Shown: positions 8,052 to 17,610, counted from the stretch's first letter. The stretch is 35,165 bases of DNA from an uncultured Porphyromonadaceae bacterium (GCA_947178245.1 CAMWXO010000002.1:1-35165), one strand, 5' to 3'. Program-made: numbers and translations. Notes: generated by a model not told the origin, from the letters alone.

Positions 8052-10448
8052 ATGAATCTTAAAACCATTCCCTCATGCCTGCTGGCTCTCGCCGCTGTCT
8101 TCACCGCGGCTGCCGATAAGGTAGACGTGAAATTCTTCACTCCGGAGATAGTCAGAATCATCAAATATCCCGATGCTCAGGCCAAGGAGCGCGAGTCGCT
8201 CGTAGTGACCGCGAAGCCTGAGAATGTAAAGGTGTCGGTAACGTCGAAAGGCACCGAGAACACCTACAAGACATCTGCGCTCACCGTGGTGGCCGATGAA
8301 AAGGACGGGAAAGTAAGTTTCTTCAAGCCTGACGGAACGTTGCTGCTCGCTGAAGGGAAACATGGCTTCACGCCTATCACAGAAGGCATCGACAAAGGCG
8401 CATTCAAGGTGATGCAGAGCTTCGCCCTCGAAGCCGACGAGCCGATCTATGGCGTGGGAATGCTTCAGAATGCAAAAATGTCGCAGCGCGGCGAGCACAG
8501 GCTGATGCAGCAGTCGAATCTCGAGGACTTCGCCCATTTCTTCCAGAGCATAAAGGGATATGGAATTTATTGGGACAACTATTCACCAACTACGCTTAAC
8601 GACAACGAGACGCTCGAACTTGAAAGTCAGGTGGGTGATCTTGTTGACTATTATTTCATGTATGGCGGAGATGCCGACGGTGTGATTGCCGATATCCGCT
8701 GGCTTACGGGCAGTGTTCCCATGCTGCCGCTGTGGACTTACGGCTTCCACCAGAGCCGCGAGCGCTACAAGACTCAGGATGAGCTGCTCGAGGTGGTGGA
8801 TAATTACCGCAAGCTCGGCATCCCCCTCGACGGCATCATTCAGGACTGGCAATATTGGGGAAGCAACTACACGTGGAACGCGATGGAATTCATCAGTCCC
8901 GATTTCAACCGCGCACAGGAGATGATCGACAGGGTTCATGACAATAACGCGCACATCAGCATTAGCATCTGGTCAAGTTTCGGCCCCCAGACAAAACAGT
9001 ATAAGGAACTGAAGGAGAAAGGTCTTCTCTTCGACTTCGAGACATGGCCCGAATCCGGACTCACCGAATGGCCTCCGCGCCGCGACTATCTCTCGGGAGT
9101 CCGCGTCTACGATTGCTACAGCGACACCGCGCGCGATATCTACTGGAATCATCTCAAACGTCTGCATTCCATGGGAATAGACGCATGGTGGATGGACTCG
9201 ACTGACCCGGACCACATGCAGTATAAGGACTCAGACCTCGACCAGCCCTCGGCGCTCGGCTCATATCGCTCTGTGCGCAATCTCTTCCCCTTCATGGCTG
9301 TAGGCGGAGTAGACACCCATCAGCGTGCCGAGGACAAAGTGAAACGTCCCTTTATCCTCACACGCTCCTATTTCACCGGCCAGCAGCGTTACGGCGCCAA
9401 CACATGGAGCGGCGACGTCGGCAGCAGCTGGCAGTCGCTCAGGGCTCAGGTGCCCCTCTGCCTCAACCATACCCTCACCGGAAATCCCAACGTGAACACC
9501 GATATAGGCGGCTTCTTCTCCGGTACGTACAACAGGAACTGGGATCCTACGTCCGGATCGAAGAATCCTCAGTTTCAGGAACTCTATACGCGCTGGATGC
9601 AGTTTGGCCTGTTCACTCCCATGATGCGTAGCCACGGAGCCGACACATATAGGGAGATCTATCACTTCGGAAAGGCCGGTGAACCGGTCTACGACGCTCT
9701 CGTAGATGCCATCAAGCTCCGTTACCGTCTGATGCCCTATATCTACAGCACGGCCAGAAAGGTCAGCACAGACGACGACAGCTTCATGCGAGCCCTCTTC
9801 ATGGACTTCAGGAATGATAAGAACACCTGGGACAATAACCGCGAGTTCATGTTCGGACGCAGCCTTCTCGTCTGTCCGGTGGTGGATCCTCTCTATACTG
9901 AGGAAAAAGCGGTGAAGACCAATGAGATGACCGGATGGGACAAGCAGGATGCCAATCTGAATTCAGGTGGCTGGCCGGTAGTAGACTGGACTCAGAACAA
10001 ACAGTATGAGGTATATCTGCCCGCCGGCGCCGACTGGTATGACTTTTGGACAAACAGGAAATTTGACGGAGGCCGGAAGGTGATGGCCGATGCACCGCTC
10101 GCTTACTCACCGCTCTTCGTCAAGGCCGGAAGCATACTCCCCCTCGCTGAGGATATGCAGTACACTTCGGAAAAGCCCTGGGACTATCTCACGCTCAATG
10201 TCTATCCCGGCAAGAATGCCGACTTCACGCTTTATGAGGATGAGGGTGACAATTTCAATTATCTCGACGGCAAATGTTCGGAAATCCCCATGAGATGGAA
10301 CGACAGCAAGCGCACCCTTACCATTGACGCGATAAAGGGAAGTTTCGACGGCATGCTGAAGAGCCGCATTTTCAATGTCGTCCTTCCCGACGGGCAGTCA
10401 AAAGAAGTGAAGTATGCCGGCAAGCGTATCTCAATATCTTTCAAGTGA
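8052..10448 (+). CDS. Secreted glycoside hydrolase family 31, second paralogue
   Basis: This 798-residue GH31 enzyme begins at the ATG at 8052, giving a clean signal peptide (MNLKTIPSCLLALAAVFTAAA); an in-frame ATG at 8028 would add eight residues. The nucleophile is Asp382 in DAWWMDSTDPDH and the acid/base is Asp455 in NTWSGDVGSSWQS. Further family motifs are GFHQSRERYKTQDEL, QDWQYWG and MRSHGADTYREI. An insertion near TGWDKQDANLNSGGW in the C-terminal part is absent from the first GH31. The WWMDS-type active site and the HQSRERY motif are commonly seen in Bacteroidetes alpha-xylosidases, so that activity is favoured. The gene follows the GH2 gene by 27 bp and is 4 bp from the GH97 gene, so the genes are almost certainly co-transcribed. 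Confidence 0.9.
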   Translation: MNLKTIPSCLLALAAVFTAAADKVDVKFFTPEIVRIIKYPDAQAKERESLVVTAKPENVKVSVTSKGTENTYKTSALTVVADEKDGKVSFFKPDGTLLLAEGKHGFTPITEGIDKGAFKVMQSFALEADEPIYGVGMLQNAKMSQRGEHRLMQQSNLEDFAHFFQSIKGYGIYWDNYSPTTLNDNETLELESQVGDLVDYYFMYGGDADGVIADIRWLTGSVPMLPLWTYGFHQSRERYKTQDELLEVVDNYRKLGIPLDGIIQDWQYWGSNYTWNAMEFISPDFNRAQEMIDRVHDNNAHISISIWSSFGPQTKQYKELKEKGLLFDFETWPESGLTEWPPRRDYLSGVRVYDCYSDTARDIYWNHLKRLHSMGIDAWWMDSTDPDHMQYKDSDLDQPSALGSYRSVRNLFPFMAVGGVDTHQRAEDKVKRPFILTRSYFTGQQRYGANTWSGDVGSSWQSLRAQVPLCLNHTLTGNPNVNTDIGGFFSGTYNRNWDPTSGSKNPQFQELYTRWMQFGLFTPMMRSHGADTYREIYHFGKAGEPVYDALVDAIKLRYRLMPYIYSTARKVSTDDDSFMRALFMDFRNDKNTWDNNREFMFGRSLLVCPVVDPLYTEEKAVKTNEMTGWDKQDANLNSGGWPVVDWTQNKQYEVYLPAGADWYDFWTNRKFDGGRKVMADAPLAYSPLFVKAGSILPLAEDMQYTSEKPWDYLTLNVYPGKNADFTLYEDEGDNFNYLDGKCSEIPMRWNDSKRTLTIDAIKGSFDGMLKSRIFNVVLPDGQSKEVKYAGKRISISFK

Positions 10449-10452
10449 CAAT

Positions 10453-12204
10453 ATGAAGACCGGAAAAATATTACTCTCAGCATGTCTCACGTTGCCCTTT
10501 CTGCTGTCTGCGGCCGGGAAGCCGGGCACGTGTTTCCTGACATCGGTCAATGATCAGGATCTGACTTTCTGCTATACCGATGGGAATGACCTGTCGCTCC
10601 CGTTGATGACTATCGATTGCGGCACTGTGAAGAAAGTAGGTGATCTTTCAGTAGTCAAGTCTGACTATGAGATGAAGACCGGAAAGCGCAGGCATTGTTC
10701 CTATCAATATCAGGAGCAGAAATATCTGCTTTCAGATGCCGACACTCTCACTGTCAGGGTATATGGCGATGGTATCGCTTGGAAGAAGAAAGGCTCCTCG
10801 CGGATTGAATTCGTCGCGCCGGTGCATACCTGGCTGCAGAACTGGACTGACTGCTACGAAAACTTTTTTCCGAAAGATCAGATACTGACGGAAGGAAAAC
10901 GCATCGGCTACCCCGCTCTCGTTGAATATAAGGATGGCGTTTTCGGACTCCTGACAGAATCCGGCATCACGGCCGACGAGGCCGGTACGAGCATGTATGC
11001 GCTTGGCGGCAATGGTTTTGAACTGAAACCTGACGGCGAGGAAGACGGCGGCTGGCAGACATTCATTGTCGGCACTCTCGCTGATATTGTGGAGTCCACA
11101 CTCGTCACGGATATAGCTTCTCCCTGCAAGCTTGAAGATACATCATGGATTGAGCCGGGTGTGGCTTCATGGGTTTACTGGGCATACAACCACGGATCTG
11201 ACGACTATAATATAATAAAGAAATACGTCGATCTTGCCTACGAGCTGAAACTTCCATACGTGCTTATAGACGCGGAGTGGGATAGAATGAAAGACGGCAA
11301 GACAGTTGAAGATGCCGTGGAATATGCCATATTAAGGGATATCAAGCCGATGATATGGTACAATTCTTCGATCGGTTGGGTCGATGGTGCCCCCACGCCC
11401 AAATACAGACTAAATACTCCGGAAGATCTTGAGAAGGAATTTGCCTGGTGTGAGGAGATTGGTGTCAAGGGTGTAAAGATTGATTTCTTTTCGGGTGACA
11501 CAAACCGCAACTGGAAGTTTATGGAAGAACTTCTCGAAGCCGGCGCGCGTCATCACCTGCTTGTCAACTTCCATGGTTCTCCTCTTCCAAGAGGTTGGCA
11601 ACGCACTTATCCCAATTTCATCACTACAGAATCAGTTTATGGTGCTGAATGGTACAACAATGTTCCTACATTTACTGATAAGGCAGCTGCCCATAATGCA
11701 ACATTGCCTTTCACACGCAACGTGATTGGCTCGATGGACTACACTCCCTGCGCCTTCACCGATTCGCAGCATCCCCACATCACCACACATGCCCACGAAC
11801 TGGCGCTGACTGCTCTTTTTGAATCAGGCATCCAGCACCTTGCTGACCGCCCCGAAAGCTTCCTCGAGCAACCTCAAGACGTAAAGGATTATCTGACGAA
11901 TCTTCCTACGGCATGGGATGATACCATCCTCCTTGGCGGCTATCCCGGCGAGTATGCGGTTATGGCAAGAAAGAAGGATGGCAAGTGGTGGATAGCGGCC
12001 ATCAACGGTACCGATTCCCGGAGCGATCTTATAGATTTGGATTATTCACGTCTGGGACTCGAGGGTGGCTGTAAAGTAAAGATTTTTGAAGATGCTGAGC
12101 CGGGCAGTCAGGATAAATGGAAAATCTCCAACTCAAGCACTCTTCCCGCCTCATTCAGTCTGCTTCCGCGTGGCGGACTGGTGATGGTGGTTACTCCTGA
12201 ATAA
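10453..12204 (+). CDS. Secreted glycoside hydrolase family 97 (probable retaining alpha-galactosidase)
   Basis: The 583-residue protein has a signal peptide (MKTGKILLSACLTLPFLLSAAG), an N-terminal beta-sandwich, a TIM barrel (WIEPGVASWVYWAYNHG onward, about 235-500) and a C-terminal beta-domain. This is the GH97 layout, though it is shorter than SusB. GH97 contains inverting alpha-glucosidases and retaining alpha-galactosidases; the retaining ones have an Asp nucleophile in a K-[IV]-D-F motif. Asp344 in GVKIDFFSGDTN fits the retaining type, so alpha-galactosidase is more likely than alpha-glucosidase, by inference from published GH97 mechanisms. The likely acid/base is the Glu in ITTESVYGAEW. 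An ORF start at 10414 lies inside the upstream gene and was rejected for the ATG at 10453, which sits 4 bp past the upstream stop. Confidence 0.86.
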   Translation: MKTGKILLSACLTLPFLLSAAGKPGTCFLTSVNDQDLTFCYTDGNDLSLPLMTIDCGTVKKVGDLSVVKSDYEMKTGKRRHCSYQYQEQKYLLSDADTLTVRVYGDGIAWKKKGSSRIEFVAPVHTWLQNWTDCYENFFPKDQILTEGKRIGYPALVEYKDGVFGLLTESGITADEAGTSMYALGGNGFELKPDGEEDGGWQTFIVGTLADIVESTLVTDIASPCKLEDTSWIEPGVASWVYWAYNHGSDDYNIIKKYVDLAYELKLPYVLIDAEWDRMKDGKTVEDAVEYAILRDIKPMIWYNSSIGWVDGAPTPKYRLNTPEDLEKEFAWCEEIGVKGVKIDFFSGDTNRNWKFMEELLEAGARHHLLVNFHGSPLPRGWQRTYPNFITTESVYGAEWYNNVPTFTDKAAAHNATLPFTRNVIGSMDYTPCAFTDSQHPHITTHAHELALTALFESGIQHLADRPESFLEQPQDVKDYLTNLPTAWDDTILLGGYPGEYAVMARKKDGKWWIAAINGTDSRSDLIDLDYSRLGLEGGCKVKIFEDAEPGSQDKWKISNSSTLPASFSLLPRGGLVMVVTPE

Positions 12205-12210
12205 ATATTT

Positions 12211-14670
12211 ATGATCATGAAACTGAAATCAATATTATTGTCGGTGGCGGCATTCCTGATGCCTGCTATTGCTTCTGCAGCCGACGATCTGACTTTATGG
12301 TATTCCACTCCCGCCGAGCAGTGGGTAGAGGCCCTTCCCGTGGGCAATTCACGAATGGGTGCGATGATTTTCGGCGGAATCGGGCGTGAGCGTGTCCAGC
12401 TCAACGACGAGACTTTCTGGGCCGGCAGTCCTCACAACAACAACAATCCCGAAGGAATCAAGCATCTTGATGAGATAAGAAGGCTTATTTTCGAGGGAAA
12501 GGAGAAAGAGGCTGAGTCGCTTATCGACAAGTATTATATGACGCCTCACCACGGAATGTGTTATCTCACACTCGGTTCGCTCTACATCAATTACAGTCAT
12601 CAGGGAGATGTGGAAGATTATAAGAGGTCGCTCGATATCTCGAATGCGGTCTCAGAGGTTAGCTATAAGGCCGGCGACGTGACATTCAGAAGGCAGACGA
12701 TAGCCTCCCTCCCCGACGGCGTGATCATGATAAGCCTGACGGCCGATAAGGCCAAAGCCCTTGATATCTCGCTTGAGTATGATGCTCCCGAAGGGGGAGT
12801 GGTGAAGATGTCGGGCAAGGGTATGGACGTCACGGTGCCCGGACGCGAGCATGAGGGTATTCCCGCCGGACTTACGGCCAAATGCGGAATCCGTGTGAAG
12901 AGCAACGGAAAGGTCTTCGCTAAGGAAGGCATGCTTAATGTGGAGGATGCCGATTACGCGGAGATCTATATTGCGTCCGCCACCAATTATGTCAACTATA
13001 AGGATATAAGCGGTAATCCGGAGAAAATTGTCGCGTCTCTGCTCAAAAACGCTATGAAGAATGATTTCGCTTCTTCGCTTGCGAGTCATACCGCTGCCTA
13101 TAAGGAGCAATTCGACAGGGTGTCGCTCTCTCTCCCTGCAGCCGACGGCGCTTCAGATAAGGAGACCCATCTGCGTGTGGCTGATTTCAAAAATAACTAC
13201 GACCCGTCGCTGCTCGCTCTCCTTTTCCAGTATGGACGCTATCTGCTCATTTCCTCATCTCAGCCCGGAGGCCAGCCTGCCAATCTGCAGGGAGTCTGGA
13301 ATGAATCGAACTATGCCCCCTGGGACAGCAAATACACCATCAACATCAATGCCGAGATGAACTACTGGCCTGCCGAGGTGACGAATCTCGCGGAGTGCCA
13401 TGAGCCTCTTTTCGATATGATTGAGGATCTGAGCCATACGGGTGCGGAGACTGCCAGGACGCTTTACGGAGCCGACGGATGGGTGGCACATCACAATACC
13501 GACGCATGGAGAGTATGCGGCCCAGTGGATATGGCCCGCTATGGGATGTGGCCCAACGGCGGCGCGTGGCTCGCCACTCATCTTTTCGACCATTATCTCT
13601 TTACCGGCGACAAGGATTTCCTGCGCAAATATTATCCGGTGATAAAGGGTACGGCCGATTTCTATCTTTCGGCAATGGTGGAGGATCCCGAGACGGGATG
13701 TCTCGTCACTTCTCCCTCCATGTCGCCCGAACACGGATACGGCAGCAGCTGGATCACCGCCGGCTGCACCATGGACAACCAGATTGCCTACGATGCGCTC
13801 AACAATACATTGATTTGCGCCGGAATACTCGGGGAAGATCCCGCATATATCACGCGGCTGCAGGAAGCCATCTCAAGACTGCGTCCGATGAAAGTGGGCC
13901 GTTACGGCCAGCTGCAGGAGTGGACTGTGGATGCGGATGACCCGCGCGACGACCATCGCCATGTGTCGCACCTCTACGGCCTCTATCCCTCACGTCAGAT
14001 TACGCCCAACTCCACGCCTGCGGCTTTCGCCGGAGCGAAAAACTCGCTGACTCAGCGCGGAGATATGGCTACGGGATGGAGCATCGGCTGGAAAATCAAT
14101 CTGTGGGCTCGCCTGCTCGACGGCAACCATGCCGACCGCATCATCAGGAATTTCGTGACATTGCTACCCGCTTCTCGTCCGATCGATTATTCAGGCGGCG
14201 GTGAGGGGCGACTCTATCCGAATCTGTTTGATGCGCATCCTCCGTTTCAGATCGACGGCAATTTCGGATTCACTGCCGGCGTAGCCGAGATGCTGCTCCA
14301 GAGTCATGACGGAGCGGTGCATCTGCTGCCCGCGCTCCCCGAGGCCTGGACGGAAGGCGAGGTGAAAGGTCTGAAGGCGAGAGGCAATTTCACTGTGGAT
14401 ATGGACTGGAGCCATGGGCAGCTCGCCAATGCTACGGTGCGCTCCAACATAGGCGGCAACCTGCGTCTGCGCTCATACGTCCCGCTTGAAGGCGAAGGTC
14501 TTGTGGCTGCCGGAGGTGATGTGGATAATCCGCTTCTGACGCCTCTCTCGCTTGAAGATGCCATAGTGAGCGATGAGACCATGAAGCAGTATCCTATGCT
14601 TCTGAAGGTGTATGAATATGATCTGAAGACTGAGCCGGGAGGCAGCTACAAGCTGACCCGCTCACGATAG
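12211..14670 (+). CDS. Secreted GH95 alpha-L-fucosidase
   Basis: This 819-residue protein is a GH95 inverting alpha-1,2-L-fucosidase (or the related alpha-L-galactosidase). It has a signal peptide (MKLKSILLSVAAFLMPAIASA; an ATG two codons earlier at 12211 is used here). An N-terminal domain starts LWYSTPAEQWVEALPVGNSR and leads to an (alpha/alpha)6 barrel. Catalytic positions known from the family can be placed. Asn378 and Asn380 (TININAEMNYWPAE) would position the water, with Asp682 (FQIDGNFGFTAG). Glu570 (LQEWTVD) or a nearby acidic residue would be the acid. HRHVSHLYGLYPS is also diagnostic. It is the last gene of the operon, ending 5 bp before the terminator hairpin. Terminal fucose on galactose is a feature of dicot xyloglucan, which supports that substrate, although host mucin glycans also carry it. 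Confidence 0.92.
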   Translation: MIMKLKSILLSVAAFLMPAIASAADDLTLWYSTPAEQWVEALPVGNSRMGAMIFGGIGRERVQLNDETFWAGSPHNNNNPEGIKHLDEIRRLIFEGKEKEAESLIDKYYMTPHHGMCYLTLGSLYINYSHQGDVEDYKRSLDISNAVSEVSYKAGDVTFRRQTIASLPDGVIMISLTADKAKALDISLEYDAPEGGVVKMSGKGMDVTVPGREHEGIPAGLTAKCGIRVKSNGKVFAKEGMLNVEDADYAEIYIASATNYVNYKDISGNPEKIVASLLKNAMKNDFASSLASHTAAYKEQFDRVSLSLPAADGASDKETHLRVADFKNNYDPSLLALLFQYGRYLLISSSQPGGQPANLQGVWNESNYAPWDSKYTININAEMNYWPAEVTNLAECHEPLFDMIEDLSHTGAETARTLYGADGWVAHHNTDAWRVCGPVDMARYGMWPNGGAWLATHLFDHYLFTGDKDFLRKYYPVIKGTADFYLSAMVEDPETGCLVTSPSMSPEHGYGSSWITAGCTMDNQIAYDALNNTLICAGILGEDPAYITRLQEAISRLRPMKVGRYGQLQEWTVDADDPRDDHRHVSHLYGLYPSRQITPNSTPAAFAGAKNSLTQRGDMATGWSIGWKINLWARLLDGNHADRIIRNFVTLLPASRPIDYSGGGEGRLYPNLFDAHPPFQIDGNFGFTAGVAEMLLQSHDGAVHLLPALPEAWTEGEVKGLKARGNFTVDMDWSHGQLANATVRSNIGGNLRLRSYVPLEGEGLVAAGGDVDNPLLTPLSLEDAIVSDETMKQYPMLLKVYEYDLKTEPGGSYKLTRSR

Positions 14671-14675
14671 GAATA

Positions 14676-14710
14676 CAGGCCCCGATTCATGAGTCGGGGC
14701 CTGTTTCTGT
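14676..14710 (+). terminator. Rho-independent terminator of the glycosidase operon
   Basis: A perfect 10-bp stem (CAGGCCCCGA / TCGGGGCCTG) with an 8-nt loop is followed by TTTCTGT. It separates the convergent GH95 gene and outer-membrane receptor gene and probably works in both directions, with the better U-run on the + strand. Confidence 0.85.
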
Positions 14711-16935
14711 CAATTGCGGCGATTTTCCACATCGTCGTTCGAGATGCTTTTGTCGGTCTTTTTCACCTGAGCCCTGAGATTTCCGAAGCGGTAACTTATC
14801 TGTATGCCCCAGTCGTTTGAGTTTCCGTAGCTGTACGATTTCGAGTAGCCTGTGTAGCCCATGTTGTCGGGTATGCTTTCAAAGACTCTGGCTTTCCGGC
14901 CGAAGGGATTGTTGATGGAGAGGCGTATCGAGAGCCGCTTTTCCTTGAGCATGGACTTCTGAAGGGTAAATCCGTAATATGCCTGACTTGCGAAATCGAA
15001 CTTTGAGTGTCCGTAGAGGCTCGGGGTGGAGACATAACTGTTGAGATAGCCCGTGAGGGTCAGATCCCAGGGGAGTTGCTGTCGCACCCTGATGTAGCCG
15101 TAGCCGCCCCATCCGTGAGAAGATATATTGAGCGATGGATTGGAGATGTGGGCGTAATTCAAGTTGGCGTTAAGCATGAAAGAAGTCTTGCTCCAGGGGG
15201 TATAGTCCATCCAGAGGGCGATGTTGAACCATTTGTTGTGTCCGGAGTTGGCATATCCGCTCCTTACGATATCGCCGGGGAGAAGTTCCTGCACTGCTAT
15301 CACGGCGTTGTTGATGAAACTATAGGATGTGCCCAGATCAAGATTGAAATTTCTGCTGATATGATTATAATTAAGGTTTATCGACTGATGCCGTGATGAC
15401 TCCAGGTCAGGATTTCCGGATGAGATTGAAGTAGGCGATGATATCACTGCAGGGTTAAGCTGGCTTATTCCCGGACGGTTGATGCGGGTGGAATATCCGA
15501 GTTTAAGAGTGTGGGCATCATTGATGTTCCACGAAATTGCGGCATTGGGAACCCAGTCGGAGAGATTGACCGAGAATGGGTCGTTGCTCCCGTCGGGGTA
15601 TTTGGCGGAGAGATGGGAGTATTCATAGCGCAGACCGGCCCGGGCACCAAGCTTCTTCCAGTTGAGCCGATAGTCGAAATAGGCGGCGAGCACCTGAGTG
15701 TTGTGGGTGAAGTCGGAGTGACGTGTCTCCCAGTCGAAATAGTCCTGGTTATTGATCGAGTGGTTGTTGCGGTTGATGTATTTTGCACCCACGTCAAATT
15801 TATTGAAGTCATTGATCGGTCGCGTCCAGTCGAGCTGCCCTGTCTGTTCTATAAAGTCGAGTGTGAAGTCGTTGCGGATGCCCGAATATGCCACCGGCAT
15901 GTTTACCTCATTGTCATATTCCGTAAGATCATTCTGGGTCTGGTTGGTGGTGGATATCATATACGACAGCGTTATGTTCTCACCCTTCTTGCGCGTGGAG
16001 CGCTGCCAGTTGAGTCCTCCATCAAGATCAAAGTATCGGATAGGGTTCGAGAGCCGATGCGTGGAATATGAATAAATCATGTTGCCCGCGTCGTCATTCA
16101 TCTGTATGTGTCCGTTGGAGTCGGAGCGGAAGTTATATGTGTATCCGTTGAATTCTGCTGTAATCAGATTGAGCGTGTCAGGCTCAAAACTTCCTTCAAG
16201 ACCGAAATAGCCTACTTCTCCGCGGCTGCTTGAAGAAGATGACGATGAAATCTCGTTGCCAGAATCGGTGTATTTATACTTTGATTCATTCTCTGTTCTT
16301 GAGTATCGGTCGGTCTGCTTGTTATAGCCGCCATAGACCGACAGATTGACCTTGTCGAGTTGAGTCTGAAGCCAGAGATAGGGCGAAGGGAAGGCCAGTT
16401 GCTTAGAGTAGTTGAGGTTTGCGTTTCCCATCACTCCCTTTATGATTGTATTGCCCATGGTGACGATATTGAGGATTGCGGCCGTGCCTTCGGCGTCCTC
16501 TCTCGCGCCGGGATCGGTGATTACTTCTATTTTCTTAATCATCGATGCCGGGATTGACTTGAAGATATCCTTGGCGTTGCGGGTGAAGCTGCTGTTGGGG
16601 CGTCCGTTCTTATAGATCTTGAAATCGGTGGAGCCTTTGATCTTTATGGTGCCGTCTGGATCGACGCTCACGAGCGGCACTTTCTTCAGAATCTCATCAA
16701 GCTGTGAAGTCTTTGCGTCGGTGTCGGCCTGGACATCGTAGCCGATGCGGTCGATCTCTTTTGTGACGAGCGGCTTCTGAGCCGTAACGGTCACGGCATC
16801 GAGAAGATAGTCAAACTCATCGTCGGCAGATATTGAGTCGGTGGTTTCTTCCACTTGAACGGGATCGGCCGCTATACCCGGAAATGATACAGAAAAGGCG
16901 ATGGGGAGCAAAAAACTCTTCGCAAATCGTGTCAT
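14710..16935 (-). CDS. TonB-dependent outer-membrane beta-barrel receptor (OMP_b-brl_3-like)
   Basis: This 741-residue protein has a signal peptide (MTRFAKSFLLPIAFSVSFPGIAA), a plug-like region (about 45-165, with LLDAVTVTAQKPLV and PASMIKKIEVITDPGARED) and then alternating amphipathic strands of a large barrel to the C-terminus. The plug motif IEVITDPGAR matches the Bacteroidetes family of outer-membrane beta-barrel proteins related to TonB receptors rather than SusC. There is no SusD gene next to it, and the N-terminal carboxypeptidase-like domain often seen in the family is missing. An ATG at 17001 would add a basic, non-signal stretch; the ATG at 16935 is preferred. It is convergent with the glycosidase operon, so it is not part of that transcript. 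Its ligand cannot be predicted; peptide, metal or glycan uptake are all possible. Confidence 0.82.
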   Translation of the reverse strand: MTRFAKSFLLPIAFSVSFPGIAADPVQVEETTDSISADDEFDYLLDAVTVTAQKPLVTKEIDRIGYDVQADTDAKTSQLDEILKKVPLVSVDPDGTIKIKGSTDFKIYKNGRPNSSFTRNAKDIFKSIPASMIKKIEVITDPGAREDAEGTAAILNIVTMGNTIIKGVMGNANLNYSKQLAFPSPYLWLQTQLDKVNLSVYGGYNKQTDRYSRTENESKYKYTDSGNEISSSSSSSSRGEVGYFGLEGSFEPDTLNLITAEFNGYTYNFRSDSNGHIQMNDDAGNMIYSYSTHRLSNPIRYFDLDGGLNWQRSTRKKGENITLSYMISTTNQTQNDLTEYDNEVNMPVAYSGIRNDFTLDFIEQTGQLDWTRPINDFNKFDVGAKYINRNNHSINNQDYFDWETRHSDFTHNTQVLAAYFDYRLNWKKLGARAGLRYEYSHLSAKYPDGSNDPFSVNLSDWVPNAAISWNINDAHTLKLGYSTRINRPGISQLNPAVISSPTSISSGNPDLESSRHQSINLNYNHISRNFNLDLGTSYSFINNAVIAVQELLPGDIVRSGYANSGHNKWFNIALWMDYTPWSKTSFMLNANLNYAHISNPSLNISSHGWGGYGYIRVRQQLPWDLTLTGYLNSYVSTPSLYGHSKFDFASQAYYGFTLQKSMLKEKRLSIRLSINNPFGRKARVFESIPDNMGYTGYSKSYSYGNSNDWGIQISYRFGNLRAQVKKTDKSISNDDVENRRN

Positions 16936-17156
16936 GCAGTAATATTTTGGGTTATGTTTAAAAAATTTTTTAATACTATAATGTAGACGAAGATAATGCA
17001 TAGTTAGATACTACTTGATAGAGATTTTATGTTTTATTAACATTTGTTGTCATATTTATACCGAATTTTTGGAAATTTGATACGGCGCATGGCTACAAAT
17101 ACTGAGAATTTTGAATTTTTTTTGTTAGTCTTAATGATAGTTCTCGATTTTTTTTG

Positions 17157-17164
17157 TAATTTTG
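17157..17164 (+). promoter_or_regulatory. Promoter -7 box of the HU gene
   Basis: TAATTTTG matches the Bacteroidota -7 consensus TAnnTTTG and lies 26 bp before the HU start codon. No TTTG is present at the expected -33 spacing, so only the -7 element is called. Confidence 0.5.
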
Positions 17165-17190
17165 CATCCGAAATCAAGAAATCCAAAGAT

Positions 17191-17469
17191 ATGACAAAAG
17201 CAGAAATCGCTACTGAAATAGCAAAGACTACAGGTATCAGCAAGGACGCTGTGGTGACCGTGATCGAACAGTTCATGGCAGTGGTTAAAGACAGCCTCGC
17301 TGCAGGAGAGAACGTATATCTTCGTGGCTTCGGTTCCTTCATCATCAAGGAAAGAGCAGAGAAGACTGCACGCAACATCAGCAAGAATACCGCTGTCGTT
17401 ATTCCGGCCCACAACATTCCGGCATTCAAGCCGGCTCCTGACTTTAAGGAAAAGGTTGCAAAACTCTGA
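17191..17469 (+). CDS. HU/IHF-family DNA-binding protein
   Basis: This is a 92-residue histone-like protein that bends and compacts DNA as a dimer. The N-terminal helices (MTKAEIATEIAKTTGISKD), the signature LRGFGSFIIKERAEKTARN and the beta-arm with the intercalating Pro (NTAVVIPAHNIPAFKPAPDFK) are all in place. The length is the family norm. The open frame extends upstream to an ATG at 17044, but that part encodes an unrelated hydrophobic stretch and spans the promoter box, so the start at 17191 is used. The gene is monocistronic, with its own promoter box and terminator. Confidence 0.95.
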   Translation: MTKAEIATEIAKTTGISKDAVVTVIEQFMAVVKDSLAAGENVYLRGFGSFIIKERAEKTARNISKNTAVVIPAHNIPAFKPAPDFKEKVAKL

Positions 17470-17515
17470 TCCGGATTGTCGGATAAACGTGCCTAAAGAC
17501 TGAATCTAAAGATTT

Positions 17516-17547
17516 AGGGGTGAATTCCATGCGGGATTCACCCCTTT
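17516..17547 (+). terminator. Rho-independent terminator of the HU gene
   Basis: A 10-bp perfect stem (AGGGGTGAAT / ATTCACCCCT) with a 10-nt loop (17526-17535) is followed by a short T run (TTG). It lies 46 bp downstream of the HU stop codon. Confidence 0.75.
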
Positions 17548-17564
17548 GTAGTTTCACCTGCGTG

Positions 17565-17610
17565 AAAAAAGTATGGTGCAGACGCGGTGTGAGAGCCGGC
17601 TGCACCATAC
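17565..17610 (-). terminator. Rho-independent terminator of the six-hairpin glycosidase gene
   Basis: An 11-bp perfect inverted repeat (GTATGGTGCAG at 17571-17581 with CTGCACCATAC at 17600-17610) is followed on the - strand by six T residues (17565-17570). It lies 31 bp past the glycosidase stop codon, so its strand is clear. Confidence 0.85.

Noticed and set aside
14710..16935. Outer-membrane receptor as the SusC of the glycosidase operon
   Set aside because: It is on the opposite strand behind a terminator, lacks a SusD neighbour, and its plug motifs fit the non-SusC beta-barrel family.
17044..17190. Upstream extension of the HU gene with a hydrophobic stretch
   Set aside because: It has no likeness to HU, crosses the promoter -7 box, and the downstream start gives the standard 92-residue protein.
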